From Welwitschia mirabilis (Eukaryota > Gnetophyta > Gnetopsida > Welwitschiales): DNA of 57,975 nucleotides. The notes below the pieces were generated by a model that saw nothing but the letters and a program-made list of their open reading frames with translations, was not told the origin of the DNA and searched no databases. This document shows, in pieces, positions 44,645-57,223 of the stretch. The translations under genes were made by a program, and so were the position numbers. The stretch is from contig JBOZIK010000001.1 of assembly GCA_051453625.1 (NCBI GenBank), forward strand, positions 61,683,428 through 61,741,402. The letters are read 5' to 3'. The stretch's first letter is position 1. Each line of letters starts with the position of its first letter.

Positions 44645-44945
44645 TTCTAGCCTTTTCTTTCTTTTCCTCTCTTTCTCTCTCACTCTCTTTCCTCTCTCTC
44701 CCCCCCTCTCTCTTTCACTTTCTTCCTATCCCTTCCTCACTCTCTCTTCCTCCCTTCCTTTGGTCTTCCTCCCTTCCTCGCTCCCTCCCTCNNNNNNNNN
44801 NNNNNNNNNNNNNNNNNNNNNNNNNNNNNNNNNNNNNNNNNNNNNNNNNNNNNNNNNNNNNNNNNNNNNNNNNNNNNNNNNNNNNNNNNNNACTCTTGCC
44901 TCCTACCTCCCCCCTCCTCCCCCCTCCAAACACACACACGTTCAC
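44645..44945. repeat. CT/C-rich low-complexity tract with a 100-N gap
   Basis: Long pyrimidine-rich stretch (CT, CCCT, CCTT units) ending in (AC)n near 44930. The gap 44792-44891 lies inside it. Open frames here arise from repeated Ser/Leu/Pro codons and Ns and are not genes. Confidence 0.92.
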
Positions 44946-46979
44946 TCACTTTCTCAAATATGATCTCTCACACACATGTTTTTCTCTTTAAATTTAATCT
45001 TCTCTTTTTGTTAATTTTGTAAGGCTTTTCCATTTTTCATTTGTAGTCGTGATTTTATCATATACTCATTCTCATTCTTTCACATCCTTTCACATTCATA
45101 TTTCATCTCCATTTCTTTTACTTTTATTAATCTAGAGGACATCATGTGATGATGAAGTGTAAATGATTAGATGGTACAAGAAGATAAGAAGGCATCATAT
45201 TTTGCAATCATTTGAATTGAAGACTAAGAAAAAGGATTATTATTAAATCTAAAACCTATAAGTGTTCTTTTCACTTATACTTTTATTCTTATGATTACAT
45301 GATTTATTCATTTTTATCATGCATTTCTTTCAAGTTTACTAGACATAATATAGCATGTTGTATAGTTAGTACTAAGGGGATTGTTATAACCTTAGTACCT
45401 ACCATATCATTCTTTGATATTACATGGTTTATGACACTACATCAAAGAAAGGATGTGTTTTAGTCTTTTTTTCTCTTCTTTCCTCTTTTCTTCTCATTTG
45501 CTTCAATATAATTCTCTTGCATTTTCACCCTTTCTTCTAAATAATTGAATGATGTATTATTTTATTTCCGTTTAAAAATCATAAATTTAGCATGTATATT
45601 TATAATATACTTAAATATAAATTTAAAATATTTGTTCTAACATTAGTTTTTCTCTCCAATTTCTTGTTTCTATTAATTTTTGCATTTTTTTCTCATAGTA
45701 AATTTTTATATCATCATGGATATATCTTTAGAGAGTCAAGATTTTATATCATAGTACTATTTGAGTAATGTTAGAATGTAAAATGTATTTTTCAGTTCTT
45801 TATTTTTTATAATATTCTTGATGAAAGTAGTTTTGACCATATTTTTTAAAGATTTTTCTTAAGGTTTATTTCTTGACTCTTTTATCAATATTAATTGATC
45901 TTAATATTCAATTCTATGAACTTATTTTTAAATATATTTTAATTGATTTAATGATTTTTAAAAGTTACAAGTACATTTGCTTAAACTTCTTGCTTACTTT
46001 TTTCTCTTTGATCTCCTTCATCTAGTCAAAGTATCATGAAATGAACTAGATTTTGTTTTGATAGAATAAACATTCACATGTTGGTTTTTAATTAATTACT
46101 TATTATAATATTATAAGTTATATGTTACATCACTTTTATAACTCATTTCAATAATACCTAAAAGTTGTCTTTCAAGTTCAATACATCAAAATTTGTTTAA
46201 AAAATTATTAAAAATAATTTGTTTACTATGTTAGTTTTAAGAATAATGCTCTCAAAGTGTCATATTTTAATTCTAAGTTGATGTACAAGTACTTTAGAAT
46301 GGAATAGGACTTTTGAACAACTCATACATATCCATTTTATATTTATTTCAAGTAGTAAACATTTCAAGAAAAATTATTTTTACATAATAATGACTTAAAT
46401 TATTTTAGTTTGCTTTAGCTATCTTTATCATTTGTTTAAATTATAAATGATCTTTTAAAGTGGTAAATGTTTACCAAGGATTATTTATTTCTTATTTAGT
46501 ATATTTTTCTTTCACATTTCCTAAAACTAAGATTTTTACACATGTAATTATTACAATCTATTATTTGTCATGTTGTGATTACATGGATGTCACTTGTATT
46601 TATTTTTAATGAATAGTCCTTTCATCATGTAAAGTGAAATTTTAATAAAATAATATGCAATAGATTTCTTAAAATTATATCCAAATCCCATCTATTGAAT
46701 ACTCATTGGCTTCCATTCTATATGTAATTTAACCTAGTGAATTTGTTTATGCTTTATTTTTAATTATTTACACTTAATTTATCTTCATCAAGTTAATTTA
46801 CAATGTCAAGTATACAATTATTTTTGTAAAGACATAAAGGATGATCTTGTCATTTTAAAAATTATTATTTTCCTTCAATTAATGATCTAGAAGTAGAATA
46901 GACTATGAAGAAGTACAAAAAGTATAATATCTTTTTAAGAAAATCAATAGATTGACATAATATAAGAGGAATCCTCAAA
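44946..46979. other. Unrecognised AT-rich DNA
   Basis: No coding signal. AAGGGGATTGTTATAACC at about 45376-45393 resembles a polypurine tract followed by an LTR start (TGTTATAACC), but no second copy is visible, so it is not called. Confidence 0.45.
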
Positions 46980-47330
46980 TCAACTTACAATCATGTGCTT
47001 AAGAGATAGTAGAGTAAACAATATAATAATAGATGTAATAAATCCATAAAAAAATGAAAAATATGAATGAATAGTTTTTATAAATTTAAATTTAAACAAG
47101 TAAGTAAAAGATAAAATGAATACATGAAGTTTGACAATTCCAAAAGAAGGAGAACTAGGTAGAGTAGCTAGGATTTGTATGGAGTGTATGATGAAGGACA
47201 ATAAGAGTGTTGCAAGAGCTAGTTTATATATGGGGATTAGGCTATTAATGAAAGAATTAGGACTTGTAGTGATAAAGACATGGTGTATATCCAATGCAGA
47301 GTAGTATAAGGCACTATTCTTTTTTAACAA
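46980..47330 (-). CDS. Unidentified hydrophobic ORF, 116 codons
   Basis: The longest gap-free frame after the retrotransposon and gag pieces. It predicts several hydrophobic stretches (for example LALATLLLSFIIHSIQILATL and FSFFYGFITSIIILFTLLSL) and a Phe/Ile/Leu-rich composition that AT-rich DNA can produce by chance. The opposite strand is also open over about 47110-47290 and reads in a more ordinary style (RVARICMECMMKDNKSVARA). The interval is slightly less AT-rich than its surroundings. It may be a decayed gene fragment on either strand; I recognise no family. Confidence 0.2.
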   Translation of the reverse strand: MLKKNSALYYSALDIHHVFITTSPNSFINSLIPIYKLALATLLLSFIIHSIQILATLPSSPSFGIVKLHVFILSFTYLFKFKFIKTIHSYFSFFYGFITSIIILFTLLSLKHMIVS

Positions 47331-50300
47331 GATTGTGATTCACAGTCTATTTTTGTTATGGGCCTAAGTAGCTATGTAGGAATAGCATGTAAATCCCAAC
47401 TTAATTTACCCTTGATAAGTACAATTTTTTAAAGATCAATTAAAATTCTTAGTGGAACCTAGGATTAACTTATAAATATAGTTTATTATCATTTTTATAT
47501 CTATATTTAGGAATAACAAATATTACAAATATTTGTTATAGAAAGATTAATTTATTTAAAAAACAATGTCAATGTCACTTATGTGTTTTATATTTATTCC
47601 TAGTTCTTTGTAACATAGAAATATCTTATATACAATTGATAAGATGTCAACTTATTTTAATATAAACATGGGTATAGGTTTATGATAATTTCTAACTAAT
47701 ATAATAAGAGGTTGCATCTTTTATTAATGGCATTTGAACTTAATATCTAGCTATCATCTAGACATGAGTTGGTTTTAAGGTAGAATATAAACTAAAGAAA
47801 CATGATTGAGCTTAACTTCATAGGCTTAGACTTCACTTTGATATACCATCAAACAAGGTGACAGATGATAATTGAGATGGATACATGCTTATAATTTACC
47901 CCCACTTCCTTGAAGCATCTCAAGATGGTACAGCATAATCCTTTAATATCGAGAGCTTGGTATATTAAAACAGAGTAAGTATATGTAATATTAGAATCAT
48001 CTTGATTTAGATAGCATGCGATGAATACATGACATAAATGTGTGTATAATTCTAACTAATATAAATATTTAGTTACTTATTTACTTATAAAATATAAATC
48101 TAACTTCATTGGGTTTATTTTTCTTGCAAACAATTACAAATGGAAAAAATAAAAACATACAAGATCTTCATTTAACATATTACAAAATATTTCCTTTGAA
48201 GATATAGTAATGAAATTTACAAAAATATAAATATATTATTTTTATTTCATAAAATTATAACTTTCAAATAAATAATATCTTCATTCTAGAGTTTTCTTTT
48301 AAAAAGAAATAAAAATATTATACACATTAAACTATATATCTCTTTAAATCCTTTTCTCCAATTTTAGCTAATAATTCTATAACACAATAATATGGTTAAT
48401 GAAGAGATAAATAGAAGTATAATATGTAATGCTTACTTAGAATTCATGTACCTACAAGCTCAATAAAAGAGAGTAAAAATCAAAGGAATAAAGTAAGTTA
48501 ACTAGTTTGTCAAAATAACTATCATTAATTTCTAAAATATTCATTTAATTAATATGAAAAAAGAATAAAAGAGAAAATGATAAGTATTAATAATACTAAA
48601 AAATTAAAGTGATATTAAACTACACCTTTCTTAAATAGCTAAGTAGTCAAACTTAAGTTATGATAAAATAGGAGATTCACTTACTAATCAAGCATAAGGC
48701 CATAACAAGAAAGGCATAAATTATTCTTTATCAAAAAAAATCTTAAAGTAGTAATATAAAATAAAATTAGTTTAGTTATTATATATCTTAAAATCTTAAA
48801 TTATTAGGATGATATTATTTAATAAATTTCTATAATGAATTAGATAATTTCTAGCACTTTAAGAGATTTTCTAATTAAAAACTGGATAATTAATTATATA
48901 CAAGTGTACAAATAAATTATTATAGTTTTTCTTAAACTAGACTAATTACATAAATTTCAAGAATTCACTCTTTTAAATTTTAATCTTTATAAATACATTT
49001 CCTAAGATGATAGTTTAAGTATAAAAGTTTTATAAATGTTTAAAATTATTATCAGCCATACTACATAAAAAAGATTATAATTTCTAAACTATTTTGAATT
49101 TTTAAGTGATTTAAGATCATTTGGAAGTATTATTCAATTACCTACAATTTATAATATTCATTTACTAAAAATGACTCAATATTAAGCCTATAATCTAAGA
49201 TCTATTTCTTACCTTTTTTGTGTTTACTTTCAAAGTTATTTTCATAAAATAATTTTTAAAAAAATTATTAGATCTAATAAAAATTACTATTATCACATTT
49301 TTATATTTTTAAATTAATCCTAAATCTATTAAAAAATTAAATTTTAAGCAATAATTAATGAGTTATAATCTCTTTGAATTAGGTTATCAATATTCAAAGA
49401 ATGAACTTTATCTTAAATACGAACATAAAAATTCATATATAAATCTAAGAAACTATAGTTGAATAAAATATGATGCAAATAACTAATTTAATTACCTATG
49501 TAGTGTACAAAATAAATTTTAACTAATAAAAATTTACATTAATTGTAAGAATCAATGCACAAAATTAAGTAAAAGTACACATATTCAATGAGCCCTAGGA
49601 TTAACATGAAGGACTACTTAATGTAAGTGAGATTGAGGATAAGATAATCCAACCTAATAAGAGGATTTTTAATGTATAGGTAATGCATAATTAGACATTA
49701 ATTAATAATTTACAATCAAACATGGATTTCCAAATATTATATTGAACCCCTCATCACTTGACCAAAATTATCCATTAGTAATCCTCTCAATTAAGCCTAT
49801 AAAGAGGTCTCTCAAATATCTCTCTCATCTTGATTTGAGTTAAATGGAATGGAAAATATTAAATAAATGCTATAATAATCTTATTAAATGGCCTAATATA
49901 ATACTTTTGTAATGCCAAAAGTTTTTTAAAAAAAAGATATAACATATGATATCATAATTTAAGGAACCCTACTTAGAAAAGTGATGATTAGATACTCCTA
50001 GTTGATAAAGAATAATAAATATTTGATGAAGTCTTATACTCCAAGGTTCAAGCTCTATATTCCAAGCTCTAATATCTAATCTCCATACTCAAAAGCAAAA
50101 GGATTTGAATATAAAATAAGAATATGAAAAAGTAAGAAGAGGATTTGATAGCATGCACTTGTATAAAGATGAAAAAATGGTTTTCAAGAGAGGGAAGGGC
50201 TCTATTTATGAATAAAGTATAGATTAAAATTGCTTTATTTAATTAGTTAAAAACTATACATATCTTTTTACTCATAATATAATATGATTACATTAAAAAT

Positions 50301-52805
50301 AATGATATTAATCACATTAAGTTGGACAAGATAAATCACATTGAATTGAATAAGATTGATTAATTACAAGTTGGTTATGCTTGAGTGATAATTGACACTA
50401 ATGTATGAATGGAAAAAATACATTATAGTTATAATTCATGCACCTAAATAAAGTTGGTAATTATCTTGTTTTAATTAGCAAGATTAATTACATTCATTAT
50501 TTTCTTATGCTAGTTCTTTCTGACTCCTTTATAGATTCATAAGCATATTTAACCAATTCACTACATGCATTGGACAATGTGTAATATGCTTTGAGATTAT
50601 CAATATTTTTCTTATGCACCAATTTCAAAACTATCATGTCACAGTGAGATAGAATTTTATAATTAAAATGAATAAGAAAATAAATATTTTAAAAACTAAG
50701 TACTTTTATAAATATCAAGAATGGAAAACATCATGGTACAACCAAATATGCTTATTCATCGTTTTTAGTTTTTATAGAAGAGTGCATTTATTTATTTACA
50801 TGCTTACTAATTTTATGATCCATCAAAACTATTGACACAAAACACAAGAAAGACAATGTCATAATAGACTGTAGTATGCTTAAATTTTTATCCTTTTTTT
50901 TATTAGCTACATTAACCATTTACTTTGACTAAGTAATTTTTATTTTGACTCTGATGAGTAATAACATGTAAAAATTAACATTTAACTCTAGTATATTAGG
51001 TCAATTTAACATAGGAGAAGATATTAGTTTAATGGTTTTCTCATAAAAATATGTATTCTATTATTTTTAATGTCATATGTGAAGTCATGTATTTTTCATA
51101 ATGATTTTGAGAATTTTACTACATTTTGAAGCATGTAACATTAAATTAATGTGATCTAGTGGAAAACATTAATGTTGTAGATCACCTGTATGATATCATC
51201 AATTATCTAAGGAATATTGTTAGTAGACTTATAGTCTGAAGTTATAGTAAAAAAAAATCATCAACTTATCGTATTGAGCTTAGTTATTTACCACACCAAA
51301 ATTCATGTTATCTATCACTATAAAATGACTAATTTTATTGTAAAATCCCTAACTAAGAAAACCTTAAACATCCTAATCTTAAGCCTATTTTTTTTATAAA
51401 AAGTTTTAAGTTCCTAATTTAGAAGGATTCTTTAATCTTAAGGATGTTCATTCTTACAGAAAAAGTGATTTTGGCATGTTATTTTAGGTCATCCCTTTGA
51501 AATGAGTTAGTCTTAAGGCTAACTTGATGTTTCTGTATCAAACTTAAGATTTATTTCATTGATGTACTATAGTTCTTATTTTAATAATAAGAGAAAGTAG
51601 CTTTTCTTTCTTAATTTTAAGTTCGAAATTACTTTGAACTTTTAATACTTAATTGAATCTATATTATTATCATGATACTTATATTCTTGAGTGATTTTTT
51701 CTTATTTACATTTTGTCTTCATAGTTTAAACTCATTTGATGTTTTTTAGGTTTTTTCTTATACTTATCATGCTTGTGATTAGGCTATGATGGATCAAATT
51801 GATATTAATACTCATGTGGAAAATGAAATTATATCACCATGATCTGAGTCATAACAAACTTGATGTTTTTAAGATTTAAGAAGGAATGTACATTATATCA
51901 TTGAACAGAAGTCTTTTATTTTTTGAAGTATTTATGTTAGTTCTTCAAATGATACTTTGTTTCTAGCTCTTGCCTATTGAAGTTTCTCTCATTACTTCCT
52001 CAACCAATTTTTTTACTTATATCTAGTTGCATTTTAATGTTATGTTGATTTCACTATTTTCTTATTAGCATTATTCCTATGGCAAAATAACTCTGGAACA
52101 TTCTTTACAATGAAAATCTTAGATATCAATGGTAAAAGTTAAACTTATTTATACATAGCCTTGTATCGTTAGGACAATCTCGCCTTCATTTCTCTTTAAT
52201 AGAAGAGACAAGCATAACCAAGTTATAACATGTATAATGAGCTACAGAATAAATGGCTAATATAAAGATTTAATATGTTATCCTTATAACTATTTCATTA
52301 TTATTTTATAAATTCTTATACAATTATCAATTTTATTATTTTACCATGTAAATTGAATGCCTTTATGTAAATGGAGTTATTTGATTTTGATATTTGAAAA
52401 TATTTTTTTAAAATAATAAAAAATTTTATAAAATAATTATCAAAAATATTAAAACTATTAGAACTCTCCAAAAGAAAATATTAATTACTTAAGATATTAT
52501 ATAATAATCTAGAATTAAAAATTAAGGATAATTAATATTTTTATAACATAAGAAAAATATAAGAAATGATTGGTAATAAAAATAAATATTACTTTCCATA
52601 AAGCTTCTAAACTATAACATCTAAAGGTATCATGAAATTAAGAGATTAATATCTTTGATATTTGAGTAATTAAAGGTTACAAAATATGAGATATTTCATA
52701 CTTTTCAATTTAAAAAGACTCACTCCTAGAAATTAAAATACATAAGGAGTCTAAAAATTTAGAACTTAATATTTTATGATCTAAAACAATTTAGATATTA
52801 ATTTT
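47331..52805. other. Long unrecognised AT-rich stretch, probably including the 3' LTR of T1
   Basis: About 5.5 kb without any frame or domain. The chromovirus T1 ends at about 52810 on the minus strand, so its polypurine tract and 3' LTR should lie just below. A purine-rich minus-strand CTAGGAGTGAGT at about 52719-52730 is a candidate tract. LTR limits cannot be fixed because the other LTR is outside the window. Confidence 0.4.
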
Positions 52806-53676
52806 TCATTGTTTCTTCTTACTTCCACATATGTTCATCAAGACTGTGATTACTTTACTTTATCTTTACTTAATTAATATCCCTATTTTAGAAGGTAATA
52901 GTTTATTGATTCAATCCTACTTCTAACTCCTATATAGTTGAATAATCAAGTTCCACCTAAATATGAAACCAAATTAAAACATGAGAGGCATCTACAATAA
53001 CCTTTCTTAACATACTTATATATAACAAATTACACATGTGCATCAATTAAGAAGTAGAACAATATTATATGTCATAGGTCTAATACATTTTAGTATCTCA
53101 AATGATTTAATGAATTTATATGCTAATTTTGATCTATGAATTTCTCACATTACTGATTTTACTAATAATATTTTTAAGATATACATGATCATCAACCTGG
53201 AATTCAAGATTTCTTCTTCATTAATCTGCATACATCTTTTACCTATCTATTACTTCTTTAAGACTATTTTTTAATGGTTCTCATTTTATTTTTCAATTCT
53301 TTTGATATTTTGTATTTAATATCCAATCATTTCTTAAGTTTTATCCATGTACTAAATAACCTACATTTTCTACCATATAAAGCCTCAAATAAAGCAATTT
53401 AAATAAACATAAATATCTATTATATACAAATTCAATTAGTGTTATATATTATTTCCAACTCTAAGGTTAATCTAAAACACATGTTATAAGAAGATCTTCT
53501 AAAACATAATTAATCCTTTCTTTCTAAATATTTATTTAAGGATGAAATGTAGTTCTCATATTTCACTTGGTGCCTAAATCCAATTGTAATTATTGTCAAA
53601 ATTTAGAGGTAAATTTTTGTTAGAAATAATTACTAAGATTACACCATGCAAACAAATCACATTTTGAATATATACT
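52806..53676 (-). pseudogene. T1: chromovirus (Tekay/Del-like) integrase and C-terminal tail, degenerate
   Basis: Minus-strand blocks in order: YIQNVICLHGVILVIISNKN (53670-53610), matching LYIKEIVRLHGVPVSIVSDRD with the DRD Asp lost; LYMVENVGYLVHG (about 53375), the ALYGRKCR..VHWxE block; NLEFQVDDHVYLK (about 53200-53160), a strict chromovirus signature (DLEFQVGDHVFLK); KLAYKFIKSFEILKCIRP (about 53130-53075), as in KLSPRFIGPFEILERIGP; ASHVL (about 53000); and NHSLDEHMWK (about 52855), as in NHSVEEATWE of the terminal chromodomain-like region. Stops interrupt every block. Upstream parts would lie beyond A3, outside the window. Confidence 0.88.
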
Positions 53677-53681
53677 TCTTG

Positions 53682-54356
53682 TGTTGCTAACTTGCATATA
53701 TTTAATAGGGTATTTTAAGTAGTTTTATAGGATATTAGATAGGTTTATGCTAGATTTCTATGATATTGAAGACTTGAGATGAAAGATACAAAAACATGTA
53801 ATCTTAATGAAAATTTACAGCATTTAAAGTAGTTTACAAATTTTTCATGTTTGAAGTAAACTTCCTACAAATATTGAGGTTGATGCATTTCATGGATACT
53901 TGTAAAAAGCCTATCATTCATCTCATCATCTGAATGACTGTACAAATGATAAAATAATTAAGCCAACAAGGATGCTGACTAAAATCTATTGGCATATGAC
54001 ATGGAATTCTTTTGAGATGGCATCCTCTCTTATATCGTCCAGATAGCTAGCAGGATCACATCTATTATAATGCTTCACTACACTTCACCTAACTCTTTTC
54101 ATTTTTTTCTATGTTTGTTTTCATGGTTGTTAGGATTGTGCATATGCCTCTTTATCTTATCTATTTGTTTATGAGTCTGTTTTTTAATAAGTATCAATTC
54201 CACCCTTGACTCTTGATTGTCTTCGATTTCATCGAAAATTATTATGATAGGAGATTGAAGTACCAGAGATCCATCCATTGTAATTACAGAGAGACATCTG
54301 GTGTGAATGCTTTATAACATGAATGTTGATTAAAATTAATTAAAGAACTCTTTTCT
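53682..54356 (+). repeat. First LTR of A3, 5' half
   Basis: Starts TGTTGCTAACTTGCATATAT and aligns with 55381-56055, both 675 bp. The rest of the LTR is missing at the gap 54357-54456; the sequence after the gap is internal, not LTR. The gap therefore hides at least the LTR's 3' half and probably most of an element body. Confidence 0.88.
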
Positions 54357-54456
54357 NNNNNNNNNNNNNNNNNNNNNNNNNNNNNNNNNNNNNNNNNNNN
54401 NNNNNNNNNNNNNNNNNNNNNNNNNNNNNNNNNNNNNNNNNNNNNNNNNNNNNNNN
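54357..54456. other. Assembly gap (100 N, real size probably larger)
   Basis: Placeholder-sized gap between the LTR 5' half and a 3' internal region; no duplicated edge. Confidence 0.9.
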
Positions 54457-55368
54457 TTACTTTGGAGTAAATCCAAGCCCTCCTAGAAGAGACCACTGAG
54501 ATCATTAGGGGTTCTATTAATCATGGTATTTAGGAATTAGATCAGAGGATCTAGACATTAAAGTAGAAAATCCTGACAGGTGAGAGAAGAGTTTAGTACT
54601 CTGAGGAGTAGATAGTTAACATATGCTAGTGTGTCATATCTATACAGCAAAGTGTCATAGTAGACCTTCTAGAGGTTGTTCATATTTAAGAAGATAAGAT
54701 AGTTCACACCATTTTTACATCTTTGGATCTCCATTCCCCTACTGACCTTGAGCATCATCCATTTCCTCCCCTTGCACTTGAGCCTGCTACACATATAGAG
54801 TTTGTTATGTGACATCGAGGTGAGTGATTTTGTCGTATTTTGTATCTATTCTTTTATACATTTTTGTACTAAAACTTATGATCATATATATATGTATGTA
54901 TGTATATATATATATATATATACACACACATCATTATTTTGAGTTTTTAGCATGATATACTTTATCTGATTTTTCATGCTTATCTTTCTTTTTACATGTT
55001 ACGATTGGAATTGATTATATTTACTATGATATTTTTAGTTATTGTACATTTTAGTAGAAGGATTTTAATTATTAGCATATTTATTGAGTATTTTTGTAAA
55101 AAAATCTATCACTGATTTCTATTTTCCAAACTAATTTTTGAGCCTATCATCCTCGCTATTGTCTAGACAATAGCCCAGAAATAGCATGGTCAGTTATTCA
55201 AGTGAGTGAAATGTTTAGTTTTCTAATTTTCCATAATTTTTTCTATAACTTTGAGATTTTTAAAAAATTTTCTAAGATAATTTTTAATACCTTAGTTGTC
55301 TTTATTAGTGAATAATTAGTTTACAATTATGGTTTATTGCCTAGTTTTATTAGGGACTCATAAGACTA
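54457..55368 (+). other. 3' internal region of A3
   Basis: From about 54457 to 54840 the composition is less AT-rich. One frame gives TIFTSLDLHSPTDLEHHPFP, continuing into PLALEPATHIEF, suggesting the end of a third (env-like or unknown) ORF; no family is recognised. A (TA)n/(TG)n repeat lies at 54885-54932. The part 54940-55368 is homologous to the end of A2 (34860-35238) and has the palindrome ATTGTCTAGACAAT at 55158-55171. Confidence 0.6.
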
Positions 55369-55378
55369 AGTGGGGGGC
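55369..55378 (+). other. Polypurine tract of A3
   Basis: AGTGGGGGGC directly before the LTR start TGTTGCACTATT. Confidence 0.92.
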
Positions 55379-55380
55379 TA

Positions 55381-56466
55381 TGTTGCACTATTAACTTGCA
55401 TGTATTTGATAGGCTATTTTAAGTAGTTTTGTAGGATATTAGATAGGTTTATGCTAGATTTATATAATAATGAAGATCTAAGATGAAATACACAAAAACA
55501 TGTAATCTGCATGATATTTTATAGAATTTAAAGTAGTTTATAATATTTTCTATTTTGAAGCAAACTTCCTATAAACATTGAGGTTTATGCATCACATGGA
55601 CAAGACTATTCTGATGACAGAATAATTAAAGCCAATGAGGGTACTAACTGAATCAATTTAACAGATGACATGGAATTCTTATGAGATGGCATTATCCCTG
55701 TATCACTTGGATGACCAATAGGACAACATCTATTATAATGCTCTAACTAAACTTCACCTAAGTTTTTCCATTTATCTTTGTTTCTCTTATGCATTTTTTA
55801 GGATTATACCCACACCTATTTTTTTTATTTGTTATTTTTGAGTCTATTTATCAGTAAGTATCAATTCTTCCTTTGACTCCTATTTGTATTTATTTGCACT
55901 GGAATTCTTGTGACAGGAGATTAAAGGACTAGAGATCTATCTATTATAGTTGTTAAGAGATGTTTTCCTTAGTATTAATTTATGCTTCCTTGATTAATGT
56001 TCAGCTACTTTATACATGAATGTTATTCCAAGATTAATACAAAAAACTCTTTTCTATTTTCCTATGCTTATTATGTTACTTATCCCTTATAGTTTATGTT
56101 ATAGTTTATGTTACTTCTAATTCTATGAGAGATTCTTAAATGTTATAAATTATTAAGAAAACATTTGTCAACATTGAGAATTATTAGTTTAGGTAAATTA
56201 TTATTTTCCTTTCCCAGATTAACTTTGTATAAGTTTGTTTGCATTATTACTTTTTACTTTTTATTCTATTTATTACTATTAAGAATACATAAGTATTTTT
56301 CTTCGAAATCAATTCCCTTTCTTCTAGCTTGGGCCTTCAATAGATTATGACATTTGAATCCACTCTTATATATATTAGTATGTTGTATTGTGTGAAATAT
56401 ATATTTATTTATTAATAATAAGATCTTCTTAGGAGTATAACATTTGTAAAAATATGCATTGCAACA
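55381..56466 (+). repeat. Second (complete) LTR of A3
   Basis: 1086 bp, TGTTG at the start and GCAACA at the end, in the same general organisation as the A1/A2 LTRs but a different subfamily. A plus-strand frame (56165-56350) and minus frame (56266-56484) inside it are chance. Confidence 0.9.
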
Positions 56467-56469
56467 TAT

Positions 56470-56487
56470 TGGCACCATTGTCAAGGA
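56470..56487 (+). other. Primer binding site after the second LTR of A3
   Basis: TGGCACCATTGTCAAGGA, which is TGGCGCCGTTGCCGGGGA with five transitions (G-to-A or C-to-T) and no other change. The best preserved PBS in the window. Confidence 0.92.
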
Positions 56488-57172
56488 AGGTTGCTTAGAG
56501 CTTGAGGATTATTATTGCTTAAATAAGTGTTTGGATATTAGTTCAAATATTTATTTACAATATTGCTATATTTTTAGTTACAATAGAATAGGTTTTTCTT
56601 TCTATAGTTTCTATTTGTTTAATCCAAAATAAATGCTCTATCATTCGCTTCATCATCCAGACAACATGTAGTGATGACAACCTGTGTGCATTGAGTTTTT
56701 TTTTTTTTTTTTTTACTTTCATAAAGAGAATTAGGATTTTTCTATTGTCTCCTCTATCATCTAGATGACTTAGGATGATAATAGTCTATTGTTAATTTTT
56801 TTATGTCTATTATTTCATGCTTCTATTTTCTGTGTTTTTTTTGTTTTTTGTGTTTTTTATGTTTTCTATCATCCAAAAAATCATTTGGACAACCACAGGG
56901 ATGATGTGTAATGAACATTAAAACTAAGCATGTTGGGACATGGTAAAATATAGTAAGAAATAAAAATATTAAAGAGAGTGATTTTTCATAGAGAAAATAT
57001 TCGAAAAGATTTGATTAAATTTGAATTTAACATACGTATGCATACTAAAGCTATGCAAGTTTCAAAAATTCTAGAAATCTCTTTACTTATTACCTCAAAA
57101 TCTTATTTTGTAAAAGAAAATTTTTTATAAGATTGATTTAATAATAATTTAGAATAAAATCATTTTTTAAAT
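56488..57172 (+). other. 5' leader of A3 with broken short ORF
   Basis: Homologous to 28909-29557. Contains palindromic motif copies at about 56650-56665 and 56757-56768 (exact TCATCTAGATGA), poly-T at 56697-56714 and remnants of the conserved short ORF (ENIRKDLIKFEFN-like, about 56990-57030). Confidence 0.65.
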
Positions 57173-57223
57173 ATGTCTAGTTTGTTACAAAAGAAAAATC
57201 AAGTCGCTTCACCTAATATACCC
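57173..57223 (+). pseudogene. A3 gag, first 17 codons before an LTR insertion
   Basis: ATG at 57173 gives MSSLLQKKNQVASPNI, at the same position relative to the leader as MPKGKQVVL in A2. The frame is interrupted at 57224 by the next LTR. Confidence 0.6.

Noticed and set aside
44608-44991. 127-codon plus-strand frame and overlapping frames on both strands
   Set aside because: Produced by a pyrimidine-rich low-complexity tract plus 100 Ns; Ser/Leu/Pro or Arg/Glu/Gly runs only.
45376-45393. Polypurine tract and LTR start
   Set aside because: Looks plausible in isolation but no second LTR copy or internal domain could be found nearby.
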